64,000 nucleotides of DNA, from contig NZ_JABEQD010000003.1 in NCBI RefSeq assembly GCF_014174395.1, positions 248,001-312,000 of the forward strand, read 5' to 3'. Position numbers and translations under genes: made by a program. Origin of the DNA: Gluconacetobacter aggeris (GTDB lineage: Bacteria; Pseudomonadota; Alphaproteobacteria; Acetobacterales; Acetobacteraceae). Of the stretch, positions 50,998-59,400 are shown piece after piece (the first letter of the stretch is position 1; every line of letters starts with the position of its first letter). The notes beneath the pieces are model-generated. The model saw only the letters and a list, made by a program, of their open reading frames with translations. It did no database searches and was not told the DNA's origin.

Positions 50998-52496
50998 TCG
51001 CGCTTCCCGCCCTCATCCTGCTGCCGGCAACCGGTGGCCTCACCGCGTGGCTGTCCGACCGGGGCAGACAGGCATCGTCCCTGTCCTGGTGGGTTGCGAT
51101 CACGACCATCCTGTTGCAGGCGCTGCTGCTGCTCTTCATCACCTGCACGGCCGAATGGGGCCACGGCCCATGGCTCGCCCATTTCTCCACACCCTGGATT
51201 CCGGCGCTGGGCATCGCCGCGCGCATGGACATGGACGGTCTGAGTCTCGTGATGCTGTGGCTGACGACCCTCCTGTCCTTTCCCTGCGTGATCCTCTCGG
51301 CACGCGACGTCGGTGAGCAGCCGGGTCTCTTCCATCTGCTGCTTCTCGCGACGATCGCCGGCATCAATGGCGTCTTCCTGGCCACCGACCTGTTCCTGTT
51401 CTTCTTCTTCTGGGAACTGATGCTGGTACCGATGTATGTGCTGATCCTGCAATGGGGGCATGAGGACCGGCGCCGCGCCGCCATCAAGTTCTTCCTGTTC
51501 ACGCAGGGCAGCGGCCTGCTGATGCTGGTCGCCATCCTGGGCCTCGTCATCCTGCACCAGCACGCCACGGGCATCGTCACCTTCGATTACTTCGTCCTGG
51601 CCGACACGCCCCTGATGCCGACAACCGCCATGGTTCTGATGCTGGGCTTCTTCGTCGCCTTCGCCGTCAAGCTGCCGGTGGTGCCGCTGCATGTCTGGCT
51701 GCCCGATACCCATACCCAGGCCCCTACCGCCGGCAGCGTGCTGCTGGCCGGCATCCTGCTGAAAACCGGCGGCTACGGGCTGATCCGTTTCGTCGCCCTG
51801 CTGTTCCCCGAGGCTGCGGCCCGGTTCGCGCCCGTGGCCCTCGCACTGGGCGTGGCCGGCATCCTGTACGGCGCGTGGCTGTCACTGGCACAGGACGACA
51901 TGAAGCGGCTGATCGCCTACAGCAGCGTGAGCCATCTGGGCTTCGTGCTGTTGGGCATCTTCTCCGGCTCACCCATGGGCATGCGCGGCGCAGTTGTGCA
52001 GATGGTGGCGCACGGGCTGAGCACCGGCGCCCTGTTCGTCATCGCCGGCTCGCTGCAGGACCGGCTGCACACGCGCGACATGCGGCGCATGGGCGGCCTG
52101 TGGCAGGCCCTGCCGCATCTCTCTTCCGTCGGCCTGTTCTTCGCCATCGCATCGCTCGGCCTGCCCGGCATGGGCAATTTCGTGGGCGAGTTCCTGACCC
52201 TGCTTGCTACCTGGCGCGTCAGCCCGCCGATGGCAATTCTCGGCACCGCAGGGCTGGTACTCTCGGCCGTCTATTCCCTCACCATGGTCGGCCGCGCCTT
52301 CCTGGGCCCGCCCCATGCAGGCCAGGGGACTATCCACACGCCACCGCCGGCTGATTTCGGCCCTCGGCAAATGACGGTGCTGAGCCTCACCATGGCCCTT
52401 CTGCTGTTGCTGGGCACCTATCCCCAGCCGGTCCTGGACCTGTCATTACCGGCGCCCGCCCACGCCACGCCGCAGCCGGAGGGCCTCCACCCATGA
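50994..52496 (+). CDS. nuoM: NADH-quinone oxidoreductase subunit M
   Basis: NuoM is an antiporter-like proton pump subunit (500 residues, fourteen helices). FLFFFFWELMLVPMYVLILQWG holds the key TM5 Glu, VKLPVVPLHVWLPDTHTQAPTAGSVLLAGILLKTGGYGLIRF the lysine half-channel, and AYSSVSHLGFVLLGIFSG is the usual later block. The start ATG 50994 overlaps nuoL as ATGA; reading further upstream enters nuoL in another frame. Confidence 0.96.
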   Translation: MIALPALILLPATGGLTAWLSDRGRQASSLSWWVAITTILLQALLLLFITCTAEWGHGPWLAHFSTPWIPALGIAARMDMDGLSLVMLWLTTLLSFPCVILSARDVGEQPGLFHLLLLATIAGINGVFLATDLFLFFFFWELMLVPMYVLILQWGHEDRRRAAIKFFLFTQGSGLLMLVAILGLVILHQHATGIVTFDYFVLADTPLMPTTAMVLMLGFFVAFAVKLPVVPLHVWLPDTHTQAPTAGSVLLAGILLKTGGYGLIRFVALLFPEAAARFAPVALALGVAGILYGAWLSLAQDDMKRLIAYSSVSHLGFVLLGIFSGSPMGMRGAVVQMVAHGLSTGALFVIAGSLQDRLHTRDMRRMGGLWQALPHLSSVGLFFAIASLGLPGMGNFVGEFLTLLATWRVSPPMAILGTAGLVLSAVYSLTMVGRAFLGPPHAGQGTIHTPPPADFGPRQMTVLSLTMALLLLLGTYPQPVLDLSLPAPAHATPQPEGLHP

Positions 52497-53953
52497 CCAC
52501 CCTGCTTTCGGGTCTGCCACCCTCACTGCCGATCCTGAGCGGCGGCATCGCACTCCTGCTGCTGTGCATCGCGTGGCGCCGATCCGAAGGACGCGCCATC
52601 GTCATCGCGCTGGCAACGCTGCTCCTGGCCTTTGCCAGCCTGTGGTGGCCCCTCCTCCCCTGGCCGGGCGATCCTATGGGCATGCTGTTCGTACCCGACG
52701 GATGGTTCACCTACATTGCCGCGCTCATCCTGCTATCCTCGACCGCCACCATGATCATGGCATGGCGGGAGACCGGCACGTCTTCCGACGAATTCTACCT
52801 GCTGCTGCTGCTCGGCACACTCGGCGCGCTGGTCATGGCCGGCAGCGCGGACATGGTGATCTTCTTCCTGGGGCTGGAGACACTGAGCCTGTCTCTGCTG
52901 GGCCTGATCGCCTGGCGCCGCACCCATCCCACGGCTGACGAAGCCGCGATCAAATATCTGATCCTGGCCGGCCTCTCATCGGCGATCCTCCTGTTCGGCC
53001 TCGCACTGTCCCACGCCGACAGCGGCAGCCTGCGTTTTGCAGCACCCTCCCTGGAGGGGCCGGAAGGGCCGGCCCTTCCCCTGGCGGCAACGGCTCTGGT
53101 GCTGACCGGACTATTCTTCAAGCTTTCGGCCGTGCCCTTCCACACCTGGCTCCCCGACGTCATGGAGGGCGCCCCCACACCGGTCGCGTCCTTTATCGCC
53201 GTCACCTCCAAGATTGCCCTCTTCGCGGCACTGGCACGCTATTTCGCAGGGGCCGATCTGCTCCGCCCCGACGCCGCAGGCACGGAACTCGCCATCGTCG
53301 CCTTACTGAGCATGTTCGGCGGAAACCTGCTGGCACTGGGGCAAAACAATCTCAAGCGCCTGCTGGCCGGGTCGTCCATCGCGCATGTCGGCTACCTGCT
53401 GCTCGCCCTTCTGTCTCCCGGGCCGTTCGGCCTCGCCAGCGCCGCCATCTACCTGGCGGCATACGCGGCCGCGACCTCCGGCGCATTCGCGGCACTCGGC
53501 GGCGCATCCGTCCCTGCCGACATCGCCGGCTGGCGCGGCATGTTCCGCCATCGCCCCGCCTTGGCATTCGCCATGGCCATCATGCTGATTTCATTGGCAG
53601 GCATCCCACCAGCCATCGGATTTTTCGCCAAGACCTATATCGTCATCGCCGGCGTGTCGGCGCGCCGGATCGTGCTGCTGGTCGCGCTCGTCGCAAGCAG
53701 CATCATCGGGCTCTATTATTACCTGAATGTCGTGCGCGCGATGATGGAACCGGCCCCGGAAGAGCACCGCGCGGCACGCGGCACACCCGCAAATGCCGGC
53801 CTGATCGCCATCCTGGCCATCGTTACCGTCCTGGCCGGACTCTTTCCCGAGACGCTCGTCCGACAGACCCATTCGCTCCTGCGTCCCGCGCCCATCATGC
53901 GCGAAGCCAGCCTGCGCCCCGCGGCGCCTCACGACATCCTGTACAGGGAATGA
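52493..53953 (+). CDS. nuoN: NADH-quinone oxidoreductase subunit N
   Basis: NuoN is the third antiporter-like subunit (486 residues). MVIFFLGLETLSLSLLGLIAW carries the TM5 Glu, FKLSAVPFHTWLPDVMEGAPTPVASFIAVTSKIALF the lysine channel, and AGSSIAHVGYLLLALLS the later block. It starts in ATGA overlap with nuoM and closes the operon. Thirteen subunit genes are complete and in the standard order. Confidence 0.95.
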   Translation: MTTLLSGLPPSLPILSGGIALLLLCIAWRRSEGRAIVIALATLLLAFASLWWPLLPWPGDPMGMLFVPDGWFTYIAALILLSSTATMIMAWRETGTSSDEFYLLLLLGTLGALVMAGSADMVIFFLGLETLSLSLLGLIAWRRTHPTADEAAIKYLILAGLSSAILLFGLALSHADSGSLRFAAPSLEGPEGPALPLAATALVLTGLFFKLSAVPFHTWLPDVMEGAPTPVASFIAVTSKIALFAALARYFAGADLLRPDAAGTELAIVALLSMFGGNLLALGQNNLKRLLAGSSIAHVGYLLLALLSPGPFGLASAAIYLAAYAAATSGAFAALGGASVPADIAGWRGMFRHRPALAFAMAIMLISLAGIPPAIGFFAKTYIVIAGVSARRIVLLVALVASSIIGLYYYLNVVRAMMEPAPEEHRAARGTPANAGLIAILAIVTVLAGLFPETLVRQTHSLLRPAPIMREASLRPAAPHDILYRE

Positions 53954-54067
53954 GCGGATGCCGCACCCGCACCCTGTCTTTTTCCATTGCGCTTCCCATC
54001 TGAGCGATACGGACAGGTCCGCGACGCACACGCCACATCAATAATCCGAAAAAAGGGACACGACGTC

Positions 54068-54526
54068 ATGACCGCCACCGTTCTCCAGGCCCTGGAAAAC
54101 AAGGACCGCCATCTCTTCACTGTGCATGAAGACACACCAATCCGCGAAATCGCCAGCCTGATGACGCGGAACCGGATCGGCGCCGTTCCCGTGCTCGACG
54201 AGCACACCCATCTCCGCGGCCTGGTATCGGAACGCGACCTCGTCGCCGCGCTGGCCGGCCACGGCATGGACGTGGCTCATCTGGCGGCCCACGACATCAT
54301 GACCCGCAACGTACCGACGACAACGCTGGATGAACAGATCCTGAAGGTCGGGCGCAAGATGACCGATTGCCGGGCACGTCATCTCCCCATTATCGACAAC
54401 GGTGCCGTCATCGGGATCGTGAGCATCGGCGACATCGTGAAATTCCGTGTGGACGAAGCCGAACGCCTGGCATCTGCGATGCAGGATTACGTCTGGCGCA
54501 ACGATCACGGCTCGGTCGGACATTGA
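54068..54526 (+). CDS. CBS-domain pair protein
   Basis: This cytoplasmic protein of 152 residues is little more than a Bateman module of two CBS domains: IREIASLMTRNRIGAVPVLDEHTHLRGLVSERDLV, then VGRKMTDCRARHLPIIDNGAVIGIVSIGDIVKFRVDE. Such modules bind adenine nucleotides or S-adenosylmethionine and signal energy state to a partner. I chose ATG 54068 (MTATVLQAL) with AAGGGA about 10 bases before; a start 27 codons upstream adds no homology. It lies 114 bases after nuoN and may be cotranscribed. The partner is unknown. Confidence 0.85.
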   Translation: MTATVLQALENKDRHLFTVHEDTPIREIASLMTRNRIGAVPVLDEHTHLRGLVSERDLVAALAGHGMDVAHLAAHDIMTRNVPTTTLDEQILKVGRKMTDCRARHLPIIDNGAVIGIVSIGDIVKFRVDEAERLASAMQDYVWRNDHGSVGH

Positions 54527-54565
54527 AAGACTGAACGGCCATTCCAAACGGCCCACTGGCAGCAC

Positions 54566-54588
54566 ACCCCAGCAGGGGTAAATTTTTT
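54566..54588 (+). terminator. Weak candidate terminator after the CBS gene
   Basis: ACCCC-AGCA-GGGGT is followed by AAA and six T. The stem is short (five base pairs) but GC-rich, and its position 40 bases after the stop fits. Confidence 0.35.
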
Positions 54589-54606
54589 CTTATTACATAT
54601 AAGAAA
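54586..54606. repeat. AT-rich inverted repeat upstream of the TonB receptor
   Basis: TTTCTTAT and ATAAGAAA are exact inverted copies separated by five bases. They lie in the AT-rich stretch 54580-54770, where the receptor promoter should be. It may be a regulator site or simply part of the preceding terminator area. Confidence 0.35.
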
Positions 54607-54788
54607 CAACAAAACAACCAAGTTTCCCCGCACCATTGAATGTGACATTGCACGTCTTTTCTTTCATTTTATTTCTAAATAATAACAACGAATGTCACAC
54701 GCGATATATATGCAACAATGTTTGTGCCCCGAACAAATTCGTTGCAGACAACATGATTTTGTATTGAAACGAAACCGCGATCCGCCTC

Positions 54789-54806
54789 ACGTTATCTCGA
54801 TAACGT
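54789..54806. promoter_or_regulatory. Perfect 18-base palindrome at the start of the TonB receptor gene
   Basis: ACGTTATC-TC-GATAACGT is an exact eight-base inverted repeat with a two-base centre. It ends 29 bases before ATG 54836 and five bases before ATG 54812. The GTTA/TAAC arms resemble operators of LacI/GntR-type repressors, but this is only a resemblance. Position overlapping the leader suggests repression of the receptor and perhaps of the following genes. Confidence 0.5.
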
Positions 54807-54835
54807 AGCAAATGGCGCGGGAGCACAGTAATTCT

Positions 54836-57469
54836 ATGACCCTAAGGCGAAGCCTGATCGCAGCTACCATTCTTGCCATCCAGTGCGACGTCGCCAGCGC
54901 GATCGCTCAGACCGCCACGACATCCGCAGCCTCCACAACCGGCCACCGCACTGCCACGAAGAGCCGGAAAGTGACCAGCACGCCCGCCGTTTCCGCCGGG
55001 GCGCCCCCCGCTCCCATTCCCGCTGCAGCTCCCTATCAGGCACCGCCCGATGCGGGCGAAGCCGTGATCGTGACCGGCACCCACGACAGCAACCGCCACG
55101 CCCGCCAGAGTACTTCGCCGGTCTCGGTCGTGACCGCGGCCACCCTGACCCGTTCAGGACAATTGAACCTGGCTGACGCGCTGACGCGCACCTATGCCTC
55201 CATCAACATCCAGGCCAAAGGCAGCGACACCGCAGCCCTCACCTCCTCGATCCGCATGCGTGGCCTCAACCCCAATCAGGTTCTCGTCCTGGTCGATGGC
55301 AAGCGCCGTCACGTGACAGCCAACATTATCCAGAATTCCGGTCCGAGCTTCGGCGCAACCGGCGTCGACCTGAACATGATCCCCGCCAACATGATCGATC
55401 ATATCGAGGTTCTGGAAGATGGCGCGGCGGCCATGTACGGCTCGGACGCCATCGCCGGCGTGGTCAACATCATCACCAAGAAGACCAGCCACGGCCTCAA
55501 CGTTTCGGCGCAGACCGGCGCGAACGCCTATAACGGCGACGGCTGGCAATATCAGGTCAACGCCGATGGCGGGTTCAAGCTCGGCAATGATGGCTATATG
55601 CATCTGAGCGGACAGGTCTACCATACCGACCATTTCGTTCCGAAAGGTACCAAGGACCACCGTCTTCTCGGCTACTGGCCACAAGGGGCCACCACCAGCG
55701 GCTATTATAACGGCATCGTGGCCAACCCGCTCAAACTTCCCCTCGACTCGAACAAGATCATGAGCACGCCGGAAGAAACGCGCGAGAATCTGGGCATCGA
55801 TTTCGGAAAACCGATCGGCGAGAAGGTCGATTTCTACGGGCAGATCACCTACGGCCACCGTCATGCGGAAGCGATCCAGAACTACCGCATTCCGACCATC
55901 GCGCCGACGCTCTACCCCGCCGGCTTCTCGCCTTTGGAAACGATCGAGGAAAATGACTACGCGGCCATGCTCGGCATCAAGGGCCACGATTTCCTCGGGT
56001 TCGACTGGGACCTCAGCACCCAGTATGGCGCAGATGAAGACAATATCGGCAACAAGCACACAGCCAATCCGGGGCTGCTGAGCAGCCGATGCAACAATGG
56101 TAACGTCGCGAACATCTCAACCACCGGCTGCGGCTATTCGCCGACCACAGTACACACCCAGAGCTACCGCAACGCCCAGTGGACCAACAATCTGGACTTC
56201 CGGCGGCATATCGACATCTTTCACACCGTACCGATGACCCTGGCCTTTGGCGGCGAACATCGCCTGGAAACCTACGAAATCGTGGCCGGCGAACCCGCCT
56301 CCTACGAAGTCGGCGGCACGCAGGGCTATGTCGGCATCGCGCCGCAAAGCGCCGGCAACTGGAGCCGCGACATCTGGGCCGCCTATATCGACGGCGATTT
56401 CCGTCTCCTGAAGAACTGGGATCTCGATTTCGCGGGACGTTTCGAGCATTATACCGATGTCGGCAATACCCAGAACGGTAAGGTCTCGACCCGCTACGAC
56501 ATCACGAAGCGGATTGCCTTACGTGGCACCATCAGCACGGGCTTCCGCGCCCCCACGATGGCGGAACAGCATTTCAGCACCATGAGCGTCAGCCCGACAG
56601 GTGCGGCCGGCCTGCTCCCCGTCAGCTCCGCCGCGGCCGCGCTTCTCGGTGCCCAGCCGCTGAAACCGGAATATTCGGTCAATGCCAGCGGCGGCCTCGT
56701 CGTCGAACCGGTTGATGGCTTTCATGTCGAAGCGGACGTCTACCAGATCAACCTCCGCAACCGTATCGGCCAGGGCGGCGTGACCAAGGGGCTGACCGCG
56801 ATCAATGCGATCCAGGCGATGGGCTATGTCCTGCCGGTCAACGATATCGATCCGCAGAACGTCTCGGCCTATTATTTCGCCAATATCGGCAGTACACGGA
56901 CTCAGGGCCTCGACATCAAGGCCGACTACACGTTCCACCTGCACCGTTACGGCAATCTGATGCTCTCCATGGCGCTGGACCTGAACCGCACACGCCTGCA
57001 TCATGCCGCCACAGATGCGAATGGCAGGTCCTTGCTCAATGCCCAGACTATAGGATATCTCACGACCGCCTATCCGCGCAGCAAGATCATCCTGAATGCC
57101 TATTATACAATCGGGAAATGGGACATCAACGTCCGCCAGACCCGATACGGCGAGACGACGGATATGATGACCTATCAGGACTGGACGAACGGCGCGCTCA
57201 CCTGCGCCAGCGGCGGCGCCCTGCGCTACTCCAATTCGTGCTTCGGCCAGTTCAAGAACACGCCGCGCTGGCTGACGGATCTCGAAATCGGCTATCGTTT
57301 CGACCGTCACTGGCATTTCGCGATTGGCGCGAATAACGTCTTCAATGTGCGCCCGCGCCGGCTGCCCGATATCCTCAATAGCGGCGGCACCGCCGTGTAT
57401 GACGCCAGCTCGTCGCAGGTCCCTATCACGGGTGGGTATTATTATGGGCGCGTGAATGCCACATTCTGA
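54836..57469 (+). CDS. TonB-dependent outer-membrane receptor
   Basis: This receptor of about 877 residues has a signal peptide (LRRSLIAATILAIQCDVASAIAQ), a Thr/Ser/Pro-rich linker of about 40 residues, and a TonB-box-like EAVIVTGT. The plug domain follows (SPVSVVTAATLTRSGQLNLADALTR, SSIRMRGLNPNQVLVLVDGKRRH, MYGSDAIAGVVNIITKK). The barrel ends YYYGRVNATF with the terminal Phe needed for barrel assembly. I prefer ATG 54836, preceded by GGGAG, to ATG 54812. The next two genes encode an exported amino-acid-oxidase-like flavoprotein and a cytochrome c, so the ligand may be a peptide, amino-acid conjugate or cell-wall fragment; this is inference. A hairpin follows the stop. Confidence 0.88.
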   Translation: MTLRRSLIAATILAIQCDVASAIAQTATTSAASTTGHRTATKSRKVTSTPAVSAGAPPAPIPAAAPYQAPPDAGEAVIVTGTHDSNRHARQSTSPVSVVTAATLTRSGQLNLADALTRTYASINIQAKGSDTAALTSSIRMRGLNPNQVLVLVDGKRRHVTANIIQNSGPSFGATGVDLNMIPANMIDHIEVLEDGAAAMYGSDAIAGVVNIITKKTSHGLNVSAQTGANAYNGDGWQYQVNADGGFKLGNDGYMHLSGQVYHTDHFVPKGTKDHRLLGYWPQGATTSGYYNGIVANPLKLPLDSNKIMSTPEETRENLGIDFGKPIGEKVDFYGQITYGHRHAEAIQNYRIPTIAPTLYPAGFSPLETIEENDYAAMLGIKGHDFLGFDWDLSTQYGADEDNIGNKHTANPGLLSSRCNNGNVANISTTGCGYSPTTVHTQSYRNAQWTNNLDFRRHIDIFHTVPMTLAFGGEHRLETYEIVAGEPASYEVGGTQGYVGIAPQSAGNWSRDIWAAYIDGDFRLLKNWDLDFAGRFEHYTDVGNTQNGKVSTRYDITKRIALRGTISTGFRAPTMAEQHFSTMSVSPTGAAGLLPVSSAAAALLGAQPLKPEYSVNASGGLVVEPVDGFHVEADVYQINLRNRIGQGGVTKGLTAINAIQAMGYVLPVNDIDPQNVSAYYFANIGSTRTQGLDIKADYTFHLHRYGNLMLSMALDLNRTRLHHAATDANGRSLLNAQTIGYLTTAYPRSKIILNAYYTIGKWDINVRQTRYGETTDMMTYQDWTNGALTCASGGALRYSNSCFGQFKNTPRWLTDLEIGYRFDRHWHFAIGANNVFNVRPRRLPDILNSGGTAVYDASSSQVPITGGYYYGRVNATF

Positions 57470-57490
57470 CATCCGTTCCTGCGGATGCAA

Positions 57491-57527
57491 GGGAGGGGCA
57501 TAATGCCCTTCCCCGGCGCTATTTTTT
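57491..57527 (+). terminator. Candidate terminator or attenuator between receptor and oxidase genes
   Basis: GGGAGGGGC and GCCCTTCCC can pair (one G-T wobble) around the loop ATAAT at 57500-57504. A run of six T lies at 57522-57527, eight bases past the stem. It would reduce read-through into the oxidase gene, whose start is at 57543. Confidence 0.45.
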
Positions 57528-57542
57528 CACTAGGCTTCGTGC

Positions 57543-58814
57543 ATGACCAATCGAAACAGAAATATCGGGCGGAGGCATCTTGTCGCCGGCGCCTCCGCCT
57601 CCAGTCTCGTCGGGGCACTCGCTGGCAGCCGCCTCCTCCATGCCCAGACCCCACCTGTCTCTCCAGCTCAGGCTTTCACGCCACAAAAGCCGCGTATCAG
57701 GCTTCAGCCATTCGACCTGCGTGCCGATCAGATCACCGACATCAAGGTCTGCCTGCGCCCTTTCCGTCCGATGGGGCCGCGCTTTGATGTCGAACGCGTG
57801 GGGAACAAACTCGTTTTCCATAATTACGGGCACGGTGGCAGCGGGTGGTCCCTTTCCTGGGGGTCGGCGAGCCTGGTGGTCGAGAAGGTCTCCACCACCC
57901 TGCAACGCAAAGTCGCGGTGATCGGCTGCGGCATCATAGGCCTCACCACCGCCCTGACGGCGCAACGCGCCGGATTCGACGTCACGATCTATACCAAGGA
58001 CCTCCTGCCCCGGACCCGCTCGGTTCGTGCCAATGGTAGCTGGACACCGGATTCCCGTATTTCCCTGACGGCACCCGCAGGGCCGGGCTTCGCCGATCTG
58101 TGGGAAAAGATGGCGCGGATATCATGGGCCACCTACCGCGACTATCTCGGCCTTCCCGGTAACCCTGTCGAATTCATCGAACATTTTGTGCTGTCCGACC
58201 GGCCGTTCAACACACCCCACGAGGAAGGTCCGGATGGTCGCACGGGCGATTATGCATCCACCGGCATGCCCCAGCATGGCACGGAGTTCGCGCGCTATTC
58301 GGATCGCATCAAGGATATCGTGCCGACGGCTGAAGAGCTACATCCGTCGGAAAATCCCTTTGCCGCCCCCTATGCCAAGCGCAACACCCTCATGCTCTAC
58401 AATTTCGCCTCCTATGGGCATCTGCTGATGTCGGAATTCTTCCAGGCAGGCGGGCATGTCGTAATCCGGGAGTTCCACGACCCCAGCGAACTGACTTCCT
58501 TGCCGGAGAAGGTCATCATCAATTGCCCCGGCTATGCGGCACGCGACTGGTGGAACGACAAGAGCCTGATCCCCGTCAGGGGGCAGACCGCCTGGTTGCC
58601 CCCCCGTCCGGACCTCCCGTACGGCCTGCATTATCAGGGCGCCTCAGCAGTCTCAAAGACGGATGGACTGATGGTTCAGGCATACGACCTGAATAACGAA
58701 GGAGAAATGGGCAGCATCGGAAATTCCTTCGAACATCCGGACCGTTCCGAATCGGAACGGGCCATCAAGGTTCTGGCAGACCTATTCGCCCGTTCGCCCC
58801 TTTCGGAAGGCTGA
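57543..58814 (+). CDS. Tat-exported D-amino-acid-oxidase-like flavoprotein with permuted domain order
   Basis: This 423-residue FAD protein is related to D-amino-acid oxidase (DAAO), which oxidises D-amino acids to imino acids. A twin-arginine signal (GRRHLVAGASASSLVGALAG) predicts folded export to the periplasm. Residues 71-115 contain LRPFRPMGPRFDVER and HNYGHGGSGWSLSWGSA, which in canonical DAAO are the C-terminal substrate-Arg and FAD-clamp motifs. Only then, at 124-150, comes the Rossmann FAD motif VAVIGCGIIGLTTAL, which canonically is N-terminal. The middle part continues in normal order (VRANGSWTPDSRISL, VIINCPGYAARDWW, IPVRGQTAWL), and the protein ends where the canonical C-terminal motif would begin. 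The cytochrome c gene starts three bases after the stop, so electrons probably go to the respiratory chain. The substrate is not proven. Confidence 0.8.
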   Translation: MTNRNRNIGRRHLVAGASASSLVGALAGSRLLHAQTPPVSPAQAFTPQKPRIRLQPFDLRADQITDIKVCLRPFRPMGPRFDVERVGNKLVFHNYGHGGSGWSLSWGSASLVVEKVSTTLQRKVAVIGCGIIGLTTALTAQRAGFDVTIYTKDLLPRTRSVRANGSWTPDSRISLTAPAGPGFADLWEKMARISWATYRDYLGLPGNPVEFIEHFVLSDRPFNTPHEEGPDGRTGDYASTGMPQHGTEFARYSDRIKDIVPTAEELHPSENPFAAPYAKRNTLMLYNFASYGHLLMSEFFQAGGHVVIREFHDPSELTSLPEKVIINCPGYAARDWWNDKSLIPVRGQTAWLPPRPDLPYGLHYQGASAVSKTDGLMVQAYDLNNEGEMGSIGNSFEHPDRSESERAIKVLADLFARSPLSEG

Positions 58815-58817
58815 CTC

Positions 58818-59288
58818 ATGCCCCGCAAGTTTTTTTTTCGCCTCATGCGTTCAGGCCCGTTGGGCGCAATGGCCCTGTACGTAGCCTCCGCCTCCCCGCT
58901 TCACGCCGCCAGGCCCGCGGCCTCCTCGATTCCGTCATTCTCTGCCGAGCAGGCGCAAAGCGGAGCGGATCTCTACCAGAGAGCCTGCGCCATGTGCCAC
59001 GGTGCCGATCTGAGTGGAAATTTCCAGACACCGTCCCTCAAAGGACGGCTGGTGGCAAGCTGGGCCGGAATTCCCCTTTCGCGCCTGACGGGCTATATCC
59101 AACGTGCCATGCCACTGATGGCTCCCGGCACGCTGTCGCCGGAAGATGCCACCGCCCTGGTCGCGTTTCTCATGCGTGAAAACGGCGCGTCTCCAGCCAA
59201 GACCGCATTACCGGTCACGGAAAAACGTCAGGCATCCCTCAAATTTCCCGCATTGGCCATACAGCCCGACACATCGCCCTCAAAATAG
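58818..59288 (+). CDS. Class I cytochrome c, partner of the flavoprotein
   Basis: This 156-residue periplasmic monohaem cytochrome has a signal peptide (MRSGPLGAMALYVASASPLHA), the haem site CAMCH (Cys57, Cys60, His61) and a likely axial Met in IQRAMPLMAPGTLS (Met98 or Met101). The pattern GADLYQRACAMCHGADL and LSPEDATALVAFLM is typical of c-type subunits that serve dehydrogenases. The C-terminal 35 residues are polar and possibly disordered. It lies three bases after the flavoprotein gene and would accept its electrons and pass them to a quinone or terminal oxidase, as in other periplasmic dehydrogenases of acetic acid bacteria. A strong hairpin follows the stop. Confidence 0.88.
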   Translation: MPRKFFFRLMRSGPLGAMALYVASASPLHAARPAASSIPSFSAEQAQSGADLYQRACAMCHGADLSGNFQTPSLKGRLVASWAGIPLSRLTGYIQRAMPLMAPGTLSPEDATALVAFLMRENGASPAKTALPVTEKRQASLKFPALAIQPDTSPSK

Positions 59289-59303
59289 ACCACGCATAAA
59301 AAC

Positions 59304-59342
59304 GGGGCTGTATCCGTAACCCACATGAACGGATACAGCCCC
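59304..59342 (-). terminator. Strong terminator, 14-base-pair stem
   Basis: GGGGCTGTATCCGT and ACGGATACAGCCCC are perfect inverted copies around an 11-base loop. On the minus strand the stem is followed by GTTTTTATG, so it is a classical terminator for the minus-strand aminotransferase remnant. It may also stop plus-strand transcripts after the cytochrome gene. Confidence 0.8.
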
Positions 59343-59400
59343 ACCACATTCCGGCGAGGCGGCCCAATGGCCCACCCGCCCGCGTTTCAACCGATGAGAA

